Shown piece after piece: positions 23,433 to 34,536 of a stretch of 64,000 bases of DNA. This DNA comes from Gemmiger sp. An194 (GTDB lineage: Bacteria > Bacillota > Clostridia > Oscillospirales > Ruminococcaceae): positions 124,001 through 188,000 of the forward strand of contig NZ_NFKA01000002.1 in the NCBI RefSeq assembly GCF_002160145.1, written 5' to 3'. Within the stretch, counting starts at the first letter, position 1. Each line of letters begins with the position of its first letter. The notes under the pieces were generated by a model. The model searched no databases, was not told where the DNA came from, and was given only the letters and a program-made list of their open reading frames with translations. The position numbers were made by a program, and so were the translations under genes.

Positions 23433-23939
23433 ATGAATACGAAACGTCTTGTCCGCGCGGCCATGGTGGCCGCAATTTACGTGGTGCTCTGCCTGGTGCT
23501 GGCCCCCCTCAGCTACGGCGCCGTGCAGGTTCGCCTGGCCGAGATGCTGTGCCTGTTGCCGGTGTTCGGTGCGGAGTACATTGTGGCTGTGACCCTGGGC
23601 TGCTTTTTGGCCAACCTGTTGGGCTCCACCCTGGTGGATGTGGTGTTCGGCACCGCTGCCACTCTGGTGGCCTGCCTGGTAACCTACGCGGTGCGCAAGA
23701 TGCGCGTGGGTGGTCTGGCCATTCCCTCCGCGATCCCTCCCATTGTGAGCAATGCGGTGATCGTGGGCGCGCTGGAGCTCACCTTCTTTCTGCCCGGCGT
23801 CACCGGCACCGCTGCGCTGGCGGCCTGGAATGCCCTGACCGTGGGCATCGGCGAGGTAATCAGCTGCGGCATTCTGGGCGTGGCCCTGGTGAAGCTGATG
23901 GAGAGCAACGCCGGCCTGCGCCGCCTGTTCTGCGAATGA
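23433..23939 (+). CDS. queT: QueT family queuosine-precursor transporter
   Basis: A 168-residue protein with about five membrane helices, of the QueT family: the substrate-binding S component of an ECF transporter for a queuosine precursor such as preQ1. LSYGAVQVRLAEML near residue 30 is family-typical. No ECF ATPase/T genes are adjacent, so it would share a group II ECF module coded elsewhere. Its leader is a preQ1-III riboswitch, which supports the substrate. A HAD phosphatase follows 34 bases later. Confidence 0.93.
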   Translation: MNTKRLVRAAMVAAIYVVLCLVLAPLSYGAVQVRLAEMLCLLPVFGAEYIVAVTLGCFLANLLGSTLVDVVFGTAATLVACLVTYAVRKMRVGGLAIPSAIPPIVSNAVIVGALELTFFLPGVTGTAALAAWNALTVGIGEVISCGILGVALVKLMESNAGLRRLFCE

Positions 23940-23973
23940 GCCGTTTCTTTTAAAACGAAAAAAGGAGGCCGCC

Positions 23974-24621
23974 ATGAAACCGAGTCTTTTGATCTGGGAC
24001 TGGAACGGGACCCTGCTGGACGATGTGGCCCTGTGCAACCAGTGCCTGAACGATCTGCTGGCCGGGCACGGCTACGCCCAGCGATACGACGCGGCCGCCT
24101 ACAAGGAAATTTTCGGATTTCCCATCCAGGACTATTATGTCCGGGCGGGCTTTGATTTCAGCCGCCACCCCTACGAGGAGCTGGCCGAAATTTACATGGC
24201 CCAATACCTGCCCGCCGCCGAGGGCTGCGGGCTCTGCCCCGGTGCCCGCGAGGCGCTGGAGTGGGCGAAGGAGTCCGGCATCCGCCAGGTGATCCTTTCC
24301 GCCTCCCAGCTGCCCATCCTCCGCCGCCAGGTGGAGGAGCGTTCGCTCTCTGGCTTCTTTGATGAGTTGCTCGGCCAGAGCGACATCTACGCCCGGGGCA
24401 AAAAAGAGACGGGCCTTTCCTATTTAAAGGAAAGCGGCATCGACCCGGCCAGCGCCATGCTGGTGGGTGACACCCTGCACGACTTCGAGGTGGCCCGGGC
24501 CATGGGCACCGGCTGCGTGCTCTGCGCCGCCGGACACCAGAGCCGGGCGCGGCTGGAGGCCGCCGGGGTGCCGGTGATCGGCACTCTGAACGAGCTGCCC
24601 GCCTGCCTGGAACAGCTTTGA
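23974..24621 (+). CDS. HAD family hydrolase (phosphoglycolate phosphatase-like)
   Basis: The 215-residue protein has motif I WDWNGTLLDD (Asp nucleophile), motif II Ser in VILSAS, a Lys in the GKKETG region and motif IV MLVGDTLHD. A small alpha-helical cap (about 20-85) marks it as a Gph/PGMB-type phosphatase. AAAGGAGG precedes the ATG. It is co-transcribed with queT, but whether it acts in queuosine metabolism is open; substrate unknown. Confidence 0.85.
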   Translation: MKPSLLIWDWNGTLLDDVALCNQCLNDLLAGHGYAQRYDAAAYKEIFGFPIQDYYVRAGFDFSRHPYEELAEIYMAQYLPAAEGCGLCPGAREALEWAKESGIRQVILSASQLPILRRQVEERSLSGFFDELLGQSDIYARGKKETGLSYLKESGIDPASAMLVGDTLHDFEVARAMGTGCVLCAAGHQSRARLEAAGVPVIGTLNELPACLEQL

Positions 24622-24631
24622 TCAACAGAAC

Positions 24632-24665
24632 AAAAATGCCCTCCCGGCCGGGAGGGCATTTTTAT
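24632..24665. terminator. Bidirectional terminator between HAD and hemolysin III genes
   Basis: A perfect palindrome: AAAAATGCCCTCCCG pairs with CGGGAGGGCATTTTT. Confidence 0.95.
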
Positions 24666-24678
24666 TACAAGATAAGCT

Positions 24679-25329
24679 TCAGGCCACGAACAGGAACACC
24701 GCCAGAAAATGGAGCAGGCTTCCTGCCAGAATGAACAGATGGAACAGCTCGTGGAACCCCCAGTTGGGGCCCAGGTTGGGGCGCTTGGCGATGTAGATCA
24801 CCGCACCCACCGAGTAGCTGATGCCGCCTGCCGCCACCAGTGCCAGGCAGGCGGTGGGCATGGAGGCAAAGGCGGGCAGATCCACCAGAATGGACCAGCC
24901 CATGGCCAGATAAATCAGGGTGCCGATCCAGCGGGGTGCGTCCAGCCAGACCAGCTTGAACAGAATGCCCAGAAAGGCCGCCGCCCATAAACAGCCCAGG
25001 AAAATTTCCCGCTCTCCGGCGGGCATATAGGCCACACAGAAGGGCGTATAGCTGCCCGCGATGAGCACATAGATCATGGCGTGGTCCAGCTTGCGCAGCC
25101 GCCGCAGCGGCGCCGCCGCGCACAGTGCGTAGTGATAGATGCTGCTGGCGGAGTACAGCGCCACCAGCGAAAGGCCGAACAGGGCTACCCCCGCCAGCAC
25201 CAGCGCGCTGGAGCCCTGCCACAGGCTGCGGCCCACCAGCAGAAAGGTGGCGATCACACCGCCCACAGCACCCCAGAAATGGGTGTAGCTGCTCATGGGC
25301 TCACGGCCCTTTGCAAAATACCGGCTCAT
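24679..25329 (-). CDS. Hemolysin III / TrhA (PAQR) family membrane protein
   Basis: A 216-residue protein with seven predicted membrane helices. The PAQR metal-site residues are visible: SSIYHYAL, KLDHAMIY and a C-terminal FHELFHLFILAG. Family members are probably zinc-dependent hydrolases; the bacterial ones are linked to membrane energetics (TrhA), and the hemolysin name is historical. GGGGAGGGG precedes the ATG. A single-gene unit with its own promoter. Confidence 0.93.
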   Translation of the reverse strand: MSRYFAKGREPMSSYTHFWGAVGGVIATFLLVGRSLWQGSSALVLAGVALFGLSLVALYSASSIYHYALCAAAPLRRLRKLDHAMIYVLIAGSYTPFCVAYMPAGEREIFLGCLWAAAFLGILFKLVWLDAPRWIGTLIYLAMGWSILVDLPAFASMPTACLALVAAGGISYSVGAVIYIAKRPNLGPNWGFHELFHLFILAGSLLHFLAVFLFVA

Positions 25330-25379
25330 TCAATCCCCTCCCCGAGTTCATCTCGTTTTAAAAACTATGTTCTATTGTT

Positions 25380-25408
25380 AGTATAACCACTTTATGCAAT
25401 AAAATCAA
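25380..25408 (-). promoter_or_regulatory. Promoter of hemolysin III family gene
   Basis: TTGATT, 17-base spacer, TATACT on the minus strand. Confidence 0.7.
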
Positions 25409-25448
25409 TGTCTGACAAAAAAATTAACAAATATTCCACCCCCTCGCT

Positions 25449-25477
25449 TTGACAGGGGGCCATGGATGATGTATGAT
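25449..25477 (+). promoter_or_regulatory. Promoter of secA
   Basis: TTGACA, 17-base spacer, TATGAT. The roughly 90-base leader contains ATACAC/GTGTAT and GC-rich arms able to fold (25502-25549). Confidence 0.75.
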
Positions 25478-25571
25478 ATTAGAATAGCGTAGTATGGGCT
25501 TTCTATACACGCACGGCGCCGCCCCTTTGTGCGGCCGCTTTTGTGTATCAACGATATAGAGAAGAATGTGA

Positions 25572-28355
<2,784 letters not shown>

Positions 28356-28369
28356 GCCAGTAAAATAAC

Positions 28370-28416
28370 CGCCCGCCGGACTCTTTCGCTTGAGTCCGGC
28401 GGGCGATTTGTTTTTG
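28370..28416 (+). terminator. Intrinsic terminator of secA
   Basis: A perfect 14-bp stem CGCCCGCCGGACTC/GAGTCCGGCGGGCG followed by TTTGTTTTT. Confidence 0.93.
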
Positions 28417-28430
28417 ATCGTTTTTGATAA

Positions 28431-28475
28431 AAGAAAAGCCGCGGTTCCGGCAAAGCATCGGAACCGCGGCCTTTT
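28431..28475. terminator. Terminator downstream of molybdenum cofactor genes
   Basis: GCCGCGGTTCCG pairs with CGGAACCGCGGC, flanked by A-rich and T-rich runs on opposite sides. It ends the minus-strand MOSC-MogA transcript. Confidence 0.88.
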
Positions 28476-28480
28476 TCGTT

Positions 28481-29416
28481 TTATTTGCGGGCGCACTCGC
28501 CGCCCTCACCCCGCATCAGGGTCAATGCGTGAGGAATCACATCCAGGAACACATCCATGCTCTCCTGCACCGCCTTGGGGCTGCCGGGCAGGTTGACGAT
28601 CAGGGTCTTGCCCCGGATCACCGACACACCCCGGCTGAGCATGGCCCGGGGGGTAATCTGCATGCTGGCCGCCCGGATGGCCTCGGCAATGCCGGGCGCA
28701 TTCCGCTGGGCCACTGCCATGGTGGCCTCGGGGGTCACGTCCCGGGGGGCAAAACCGGTGCCGCCGGTGGTGAGGATCAGGTCCAGCTGGCGCTGGTCGC
28801 ACAGGCGGATCAGCTGCCGTTCCAGCACCGTCTGTTCATCCGCCAGCAGCAGGGCCTCCACCACCTGGTAGCCCTTTTTCTCCAGCCGCTTCACAATGGC
28901 CGGGCCGCTTTCGTCCTTCCGCTGGCCCTGGGCCCCCTTGTCGGACAGGGTGATCACCGCCGCCTGGAAGGGCCGCACACCGGTGCGCTCGGCCAGCTGC
29001 ATCTCGTCGCCCACTGTGATCTCGCCGCCCTCCAGCACCCGGGCGAACACGCCCTCCCGGGGCATGATGCAGTCGCCCATGGCCTTGTAGATCTGGCAGT
29101 GATTGTGGCACTCCTTGCCGATCTGGGTGATCTCCAGCAGCACGGAGCCGCAGCGCAGCAGGGTGCCCACCGGCAGCGCCCGGAAGTCAAAGCCCTCCAC
29201 CACCAGATTTTCACCGAAGGCCCCGTAGTCCACCTGTGCGCCTTTTTTCCGGAAGGCCCGGATCTTTTCCTCGCCCAGCAGACTCACCTGCCGGTGCCAA
29301 TTGCCGCCATGGGCATCGCCCACCAGGCCCCACTCGGGGGTGAAGGCGGCTTTTTCCACCGGGTGCTTGGCCACGCCCCGGGCTTCGGACACACAAATCG
29401 CTTTTACGGTTCCCAT
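28481..29416 (-). CDS. MOSC domain-MogA fusion (molybdenum cofactor protein)
   Basis: A 311-residue protein in two parts. Residues 1-145 form a MOSC domain (HGGNWHRQVSLL, GAFGENLVVEG, Cys in KECHNHCQIY), a fold that handles molybdenum-sulfur groups. Residues 150-311 are a MogA/MoaB-like domain (VITLSDKGAQGQRKDESGP, the TTGGTGFAPRDVTPE molybdopterin site, NLPGSPKAV), which adenylylates molybdopterin. The same fusion occurs in other clostridia. It lies 6 bases after moaA on the same strand, with GGAGG overlapping moaA's end. Cofactor users are outside the window. Confidence 0.9.
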   Translation of the reverse strand: MGTVKAICVSEARGVAKHPVEKAAFTPEWGLVGDAHGGNWHRQVSLLGEEKIRAFRKKGAQVDYGAFGENLVVEGFDFRALPVGTLLRCGSVLLEITQIGKECHNHCQIYKAMGDCIMPREGVFARVLEGGEITVGDEMQLAERTGVRPFQAAVITLSDKGAQGQRKDESGPAIVKRLEKKGYQVVEALLLADEQTVLERQLIRLCDQRQLDLILTTGGTGFAPRDVTPEATMAVAQRNAPGIAEAIRAASMQITPRAMLSRGVSVIRGKTLIVNLPGSPKAVQESMDVFLDVIPHALTLMRGEGGECARK

Positions 29417-29422
29417 TCTTTG

Positions 29423-30388
29423 TTATCCTCCGATCTGCGCCATGCGGCGGTGTTCTGTGATCTCATCGTATTTGTCAAAGCAGTGGTGGGCGGGCTTTTG
29501 CTCCACCGCCCGGGCGATGGCCGCCCGCAGCGCCTCATCCGATGCGCCGGTGCGCAGCAGCGCCCGCAGATCCACCGAGGCGTCGTAGCACAGGCAGGGC
29601 TTGAGCTGTCCGGTGCTGGTGAGCCGCAGCCGGTTGCACTGGTCGCAGAACCGGTGGCTCACTGCGTCGATCCAGCCGATGCGGCCCTGCAGGCGCTCGC
29701 TGGCCTCGTAATGGGCCGGGCCGTTGCCCCGCCGCTCGTTCACCGGGTTCAGGTCCGGCCAGCGCTCCAGCAGCAGTGCCCGGGCCCTTTGCGGCGGCAG
29801 GCCGCCGCCTGCGCCGCCCTCGCCGATGGGCATCAGCTCGATGAAGCGCACATCCAGCGGCCATTGTTCCGCCATTTCCGCCAGCGGCACCACCTCCGGC
29901 TCAGCGCTGGCCAGCAGCACGCAGTTCAGCTTGGTGCGGATGCCCGCCGCCATGGAAGCACGCACGCCCCGCAGCACCTTGTCCAGCACATCAAAGCCAG
30001 TGATGGCCGCGTAGCGGGCCGGGTCCAGCGCGTCGATGCTCACGTTCACCGCGTCCAGCCCCGCCCGGGCCAGCGGCAGTGCCAGCTCCTCCAGCAGCAC
30101 CCCGTTGGTGGTCAGGGTCACCTGGCCGCAGCCCGGCAGGTTTTTCAGCTGCTCCACGAATTCCACCGCGCCCCGGCGCACCAGCGGCTCGCCGCCGGTG
30201 ACCTTGAAGTTGCAGATGCCCAGGCTGATGGCCGCCCGCGCCGCCCGCAGGATCTCCTCATAGCGCAGGATCTCCGGATGGGGCACAAAGTCCGCCCCAT
30301 CCGGCATGCAGTACCGGCAGCGCAGATTGCACCGGTCGGTAAGTGAGATCCGCAGATAGTCAATGCTGCGGCCGTAACGATCCTTCAT
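29423..30388 (-). CDS. moaA: GTP 3',8-cyclase MoaA
   Basis: A 321-residue radical-SAM enzyme that starts molybdopterin synthesis from GTP with MoaC. The N-terminal cluster motif is CNLRCRYC, and the second cluster is in FCDQCNRLRLTSTGQLKPCL (key Cys residues near 255-275). The C-terminus ends in the Gly-Gly pair (QIGG) needed for catalysis in this family. AAAGGGG precedes the ATG. moaC and moeA are not in this window. Confidence 0.97.
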   Translation of the reverse strand: MKDRYGRSIDYLRISLTDRCNLRCRYCMPDGADFVPHPEILRYEEILRAARAAISLGICNFKVTGGEPLVRRGAVEFVEQLKNLPGCGQVTLTTNGVLLEELALPLARAGLDAVNVSIDALDPARYAAITGFDVLDKVLRGVRASMAAGIRTKLNCVLLASAEPEVVPLAEMAEQWPLDVRFIELMPIGEGGAGGGLPPQRARALLLERWPDLNPVNERRGNGPAHYEASERLQGRIGWIDAVSHRFCDQCNRLRLTSTGQLKPCLCYDASVDLRALLRTGASDEALRAAIARAVEQKPAHHCFDKYDEITEHRRMAQIGG

Positions 30389-30437
30389 CGGGTCGATTCC
30401 CCTTTCCCGCGCCGGGCAGACCTCTCCCGGGCGGATT

Positions 30438-30461
30438 CCTTATATTTTAATAAATATAACG
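30438..30461 (-). promoter_or_regulatory. ModE-like palindrome upstream of moaA
   Basis: A perfect 8-bp inverted repeat TTATATTT/AAATATAA around TAAT. Read on the minus strand it begins CGTTATATT and ends ATAAGG, matching one ModE half-site (CGTTATAT) and most of the other, in a 24-base span like the E. coli operator. It overlaps the only AT-rich, promoter-like DNA before moaA, so a molybdate-responsive repressor could act here. Confidence 0.5.
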
Positions 30462-30507
30462 CCTTTTATTAAAAAAGTCAATGAACACCCGGCCCGCCGG
30501 GTGGTCC

Positions 30508-31200
30508 TCACAGGCCCAGTGCCTGCAGGACCACCACCGCGGCGGCGCTCACCGCCAGAGCGGGCAGATAGTTCAGGGTTTTGATCTGCTTGATGCCCAA
30601 GATTCCCAGGCCGGAGCTGAAGATCAGCGCGCCGCCCACCAGACTCAGCTCGGTGAGCAGTTCCGTGGTCACATAAGGGGCAATCGCGCCGGACAGCAGA
30701 TAGATGGCCCCCTGCCAGCAGAAGAGCACAAGCGCCGCCAGCGCGATGCCGATGCCGAAGGTGGAGGCCAGCACTGTGGAGGTGATGCCGTCCAGCACGG
30801 CATTGGTGAACAGATAGGTATTATCCCCCTGCAAGGCGCTCTGCATGGGGCCCAGAATGCTCAGGGTCCCGGCGCAGAACAAAAGAATAGCGGTGGAAAG
30901 CCCCTTGCCCAGTTCGCTGCCGCCCGCCAGCGGCAGCTTGTCCACCGCTTTCTGGAACAGACTGTCCAGCGAGATGGCGGTGCCCAGCACGCCGCCCACG
31001 GCCAGACTCACGATGAACAGCACCGAGTAACGGCTTTCAGGCATGGCCTGCACCACCGAGTTTACCCCCAGCAGGGTGGCCGCCAGACCCATGCCGTTCA
31101 TCAGAGCCTCCTTGTAGCGTTCACCCAGGCCGCTTTTCAGCCGGCTGCCCACCAGACTGCCCGCCAGAATGGTGGCTGTGTTTGCAATGGTTCCGATCAT
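30508..31200 (-). CDS. DUF554 family membrane protein
   Basis: A 230-residue protein with about seven hydrophobic helices, matching DUF554 (YdfK-like; MIGTIANTATILAGSLVG at the start, then GVNSVVQAM). The family is widespread and uncharacterised, probably a transporter. GGGAGGGAAG precedes the ATG. It lies 40 bases downstream of a CitA/CitB-type two-component system on the same strand and may be its target or cargo. A CACCCGG/CCGGGTG hairpin follows the stop without a good T-run. Confidence 0.88.
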   Translation of the reverse strand: MIGTIANTATILAGSLVGSRLKSGLGERYKEALMNGMGLAATLLGVNSVVQAMPESRYSVLFIVSLAVGGVLGTAISLDSLFQKAVDKLPLAGGSELGKGLSTAILLFCAGTLSILGPMQSALQGDNTYLFTNAVLDGITSTVLASTFGIGIALAALVLFCWQGAIYLLSGAIAPYVTTELLTELSLVGGALIFSSGLGILGIKQIKTLNYLPALAVSAAAVVVLQALGL

Positions 31201-31240
31201 ATTGCTCTCTCTTCCCTCCCCGATTTGTTTGCCCCCGCGC

Positions 31241-31930
31241 TCAGTCCCGCAGTGTATAGATCACGCTGGGCCGCCCGCCGGTGGAGTAGTCCACCCGGGA
31301 ATCGGCCCGGCCGCTTTCCGCCAGGTAATGCACATAATGCCGGGCAGTCACCGCCGAAAAGCCGGTCTTCATGGCCAGCTGCTCGCAGGTAAGGCCCTGG
31401 GGGTTTTCCCGCAGGCAGGTGCACACAGCCTCCAGCGTTTTGGGCTGCAGGCCCTTGGGCAGCGGCTTCTCCTCCGGCTTGTCCTCTGCCGGGACCACAG
31501 CGGCGCCCCGGTGCAGCAGCTCGTCCAGCTGCTGCTGGTTCACGCTCTGGGCACGAATGGCCTGCCTGCGCCGGTCAAAAGCGTCCAGCGCCTGGCAGAA
31601 CCGCTCATATTCAAAGGGCTTGACCAGGTAATCCACCACACCCAGCCGCATGGCCGCCTCCACGGTGGCGGTGTCGCTGGCGGCGGTGATCATGATCACA
31701 TCGGTGCTCACCCCGGCCGCCCGCAGTTGGCGCAGCACATCCATTCCGTCCATCCGGGGCATGTACATATCCAGGATCACCAGATCCGCCGGGTGGCTGC
31801 GCAGGTATTCCAGCGCGGCCCGGCCATCCGGGCATTCCCGGCACACCTGAAAGCGCGGGTCCTTTTCGGTATAGCGGCGGTTGAGCATGGCCACCATGGG
31901 GTCATCCTCCACGATCACAACCTGGTACAA
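31241..31930 (-). CDS. CitB/DcuR-type response regulator
   Basis: A 229-residue regulator. Residues 1-120 are a receiver with acidic pair EDD at 8-10, phospho-acceptor Asp in LVILDMYMPRMDG and Lys in LVKPFEYE. Residues about 165-229 form an HTH (LTCEQLAMKTGFSAVTARHY), as in CitB/DcuR regulators. It overlaps the kinase gene by 16 bases, so the pair is tightly coupled. These systems usually answer citrate, fumarate or malate and sit beside the relevant transporter. Confidence 0.92.
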   Translation of the reverse strand: MYQVVIVEDDPMVAMLNRRYTEKDPRFQVCRECPDGRAALEYLRSHPADLVILDMYMPRMDGMDVLRQLRAAGVSTDVIMITAASDTATVEAAMRLGVVDYLVKPFEYERFCQALDAFDRRRQAIRAQSVNQQQLDELLHRGAAVVPAEDKPEEKPLPKGLQPKTLEAVCTCLRENPQGLTCEQLAMKTGFSAVTARHYVHYLAESGRADSRVDYSTGGRPSVIYTLRD

Positions 31931-33561
31931 TCTCTCTCCTCCTTTTCCTGCTTATCCTCTGTATTCTCTTCCTGGGGCGGGATGTGGATGGTGAAGGTGG
32001 TACCCAGCCCCACCACCGATTCCACCCGCACATCGCCGCCGTAGGCCTGCACGATGCTCTGCACCAGCGCAAGACCGGTGCCCCGGCCCTGCCCCTTGGT
32101 GGAAAAGCCCTGCTCAAACATCCGCTGCCGTACCTTGGGCGGAATGCCGCAGCCGGTATCCTCCACGCAGATGAGCAGGCCCTGTGCCTCCTCCTGGATG
32201 CAGACCTCCACCTCCCGCACCGCGCCGTCCGCCACATTCTTGAAGGAATCGAAGGCGTTCTCGATCAGGTTGCCCAGCACCGAGATCATGGCGTCGGTGG
32301 GCAAACAGCGGCTGCCGTGAGGGAAATGGCTGGAGGCATCCAGCCGGAAGACCACCCGCAGCTCCTGGGCACGGCTGAGCTTGCCGATGAGCAGCGCCGC
32401 CACCGCGGGCTCCTGGATGCGGCCGGTGATGCCGCCCATGGACTGGGCCCGCACCTTGGTCAGCTCCAGCACATAGCGCTCGGCCTCCTTGTATTCCTCC
32501 AGCTGCAGAAGGCCCAGAATCACATGCAGCTTGTTCATAAATTCGTGGGTGTTGGCCCGCAGCGCCTCCACCACGTGGTTCACGCCGGTCAGGTCCTCGG
32601 CCAGGCGCACCATCTCGGTGCGGTTGCGGAAGATGGCCACCGCGCCCACGGTGCGGCCGTTTTTCACAATGGGCATCCGGTCCGCCAGAATCTTCACATG
32701 CACCAGCGATTTGAGGGGCACATTGTATTCCGCCTTACCGCTGTGCAGCACCCGGTCCAGGGTGCTGGCCGAATAGACCTGATGCAGCGGCTGGCCCACC
32801 GCCTCATCCACCGACAGCTCCAGCATCTGCTTGGCCGCCGCATTCAGATAGATGATGCGCTCGTTTTCGTCAATGGCCATTACGCCCTCTTCCAGCGCAT
32901 CCCAGATATCCGCCCGCTGGACCATCAGCCGGTACAGGTCCTCGGGCTCATAGCCCGCCAGCTCGCTTTTGATGTAGCGGGCCAGCCGCCGGGCCCAGAA
33001 GCCGCCGATGCACAGCGCCACCGCCGCAATGAGCAGGTACTGCAGCACGGTCCCGGCCACCATCCGGTATACCGACCGCATGTAGACCCCCACCACCGCA
33101 TAGCCCAGCAGGTTGCCCTCCTGATCGAAGACCTTGGCGCAGGCGCAGCGCTCCATACCGTTTTCGGTCTCGCCCTCCTGCAGAAAAACCGGGTCGGTCC
33201 TGCTCGGGTCCGGCTGGACCACTCCCTGCAGCCCGCTGCGGGTGCTTGCCCCAGCCAGCATGGAGCCCTCCGTATCGATGACCACCGCCACGTCCAGGTC
33301 GTTCACCCGGCGCACCACCTGCTGCAGCAGCGCCGTGACCGACTGATCGCTGCCGCCCTCCAGCAGGCCCCGCACATCCTGGGTGCGGGCCAGCAGATAG
33401 GCCACATCCATCATGCTCCGGTCCATCATCTGGTGGCTGGAGCGCAGGTTCAGCCACAGGCTGCTGCCCATGGCAATGAGCACCGTGAGCACGATCACCA
33501 TCACGCTCAGAGTGACCAGCTGAGCATTCAGGGTCTTTTTCAGATGAGCAAGCAGTTTCAC
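31915..33561 (-). CDS. CitA/DcuS-type sensor histidine kinase
   Basis: This 548-residue membrane kinase has TM1 (about 15-38), an extracellular PAS-like sensor (about 40-165), TM2 (about 168-190), a cytoplasmic PAS (about 215-320), the SpoOB-type phospho-acceptor His in RANTHEFMNKLHVILGLLQL, and a HATPase with N-box NLIENAFDSF and DTGCGIP. The order is that of CitA/DcuS kinases for organic acids. No dicarboxylate transporter is next to it; DUF554 is. It starts at the ATG at 33561. Confidence 0.93.
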   Translation of the reverse strand: MKLLAHLKKTLNAQLVTLSVMVIVLTVLIAMGSSLWLNLRSSHQMMDRSMMDVAYLLARTQDVRGLLEGGSDQSVTALLQQVVRRVNDLDVAVVIDTEGSMLAGASTRSGLQGVVQPDPSRTDPVFLQEGETENGMERCACAKVFDQEGNLLGYAVVGVYMRSVYRMVAGTVLQYLLIAAVALCIGGFWARRLARYIKSELAGYEPEDLYRLMVQRADIWDALEEGVMAIDENERIIYLNAAAKQMLELSVDEAVGQPLHQVYSASTLDRVLHSGKAEYNVPLKSLVHVKILADRMPIVKNGRTVGAVAIFRNRTEMVRLAEDLTGVNHVVEALRANTHEFMNKLHVILGLLQLEEYKEAERYVLELTKVRAQSMGGITGRIQEPAVAALLIGKLSRAQELRVVFRLDASSHFPHGSRCLPTDAMISVLGNLIENAFDSFKNVADGAVREVEVCIQEEAQGLLICVEDTGCGIPPKVRQRMFEQGFSTKGQGRGTGLALVQSIVQAYGGDVRVESVVGLGTTFTIHIPPQEENTEDKQEKEERDCTRL

Positions 33562-33600
33562 GGCCGGTCCCCCTCCCCTATTTCAGGCGATATATGTAAT

Positions 33601-33629
33601 ATGATAGCACATTTTCCCCCCTGCGCCAA
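33601..33629 (-). promoter_or_regulatory. Promoter of two-component/DUF554 unit
   Basis: TTGGCG, 17-base spacer, TATCAT with TGC extension on the minus strand. Confidence 0.6.
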
Positions 33630-33751
33630 ATGCTCCGCCGGAGCAGAGAGCATCTTTCGTACAGGTTTTCCACAATGAAAACAACTGTTGTGCAAACCGC
33701 CAACCATATTTTTCAAAGACGCTTTTTTTACTTTTTTTACTTTCGTAAGCC

Positions 33752-33780
33752 TTACACTTCCGGGGCGTTTGTCATAGAAT
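33752..33780 (+). promoter_or_regulatory. Promoter of ATP synthase operon
   Basis: TTACAC, 17-base spacer, TAGAAT, about 30 bases upstream of atpB. Confidence 0.65.
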
Positions 33781-33809
33781 AGGCAGGTACCGAAAAGGGG
33801 GGAGATTTA

Positions 33810-34490
33810 TTGGATATCAAGGAAGAACTCATCGAAGCGCTGCAACCGAAAACCGCCTTTGAGATCCCGCTGTTCGGCGGAATCCCGGTGCCGGAATCCG
33901 CACTCAACAGCTGGATTCTCATCGCGCTCTTCACCATTTTCTGCATCTGGCTGACCCACGGCATGAAAAAGGTGCCCGGCCGCCGGCAGATGGTGGCGGA
34001 AATTCTGGTTGGGTTCATCAACAACTTCTGCAAGGACAACCTGGGCGAACACTGGCGCACCTTTGCGCCCTACATTGGCACCATGGGCATCTATCTGGTG
34101 CTGGCGAACCTGTCCGAGTTCATCGGCCTCACGCCGCCCACCAAGGACCTGAACGTGACCGCCGGTCTGGCTTTTCTGGCAGTTCTGCTGATCTACGGCT
34201 CCAGCTTCCGCATCAAGGGCCTGAAGGGCGGCCTGCACAAGTTTGTGGAGCCCTCGCCCATCGTGGCGCCGCTGAACATTCTGGAGATCGGCATCCGGCC
34301 GCTGTCGCTGTGTATGCGACTGTTCGGCAACGTGTTCGCAGCCTTCATCATCATGGAGCTGGTGAAGATGCTGGTTCCCATTGCAGTGCCCATTCCCCTG
34401 AGCCTTTACTTTGACGCATTCGACGGTATCATTCAGGCGGTGGTGTTCGTGTTCCTCACGACCCTGTTCCTGAGTGAAGCCATTGAATAA
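33810..34490 (+). CDS. atpB: ATP synthase Fo subunit a
   Basis: A 226-residue membrane subunit that forms the ion half-channels against the c-ring. The essential Arg is in LSLCMRLFGNVFA. It starts with TTG after AAGGGGGGAG. First gene of the operon atpB-E-F-H-A-G-D-C; no atpI precedes it. Confidence 0.95.
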   Translation: MDIKEELIEALQPKTAFEIPLFGGIPVPESALNSWILIALFTIFCIWLTHGMKKVPGRRQMVAEILVGFINNFCKDNLGEHWRTFAPYIGTMGIYLVLANLSEFIGLTPPTKDLNVTAGLAFLAVLLIYGSSFRIKGLKGGLHKFVEPSPIVAPLNILEIGIRPLSLCMRLFGNVFAAFIIMELVKMLVPIAVPIPLSLYFDAFDGIIQAVVFVFLTTLFLSEAIE

Positions 34491-34536
34491 AACCATCTTA
34501 CTTTAAAAATGTATTGAATTTTAGGAGGAACTTATT

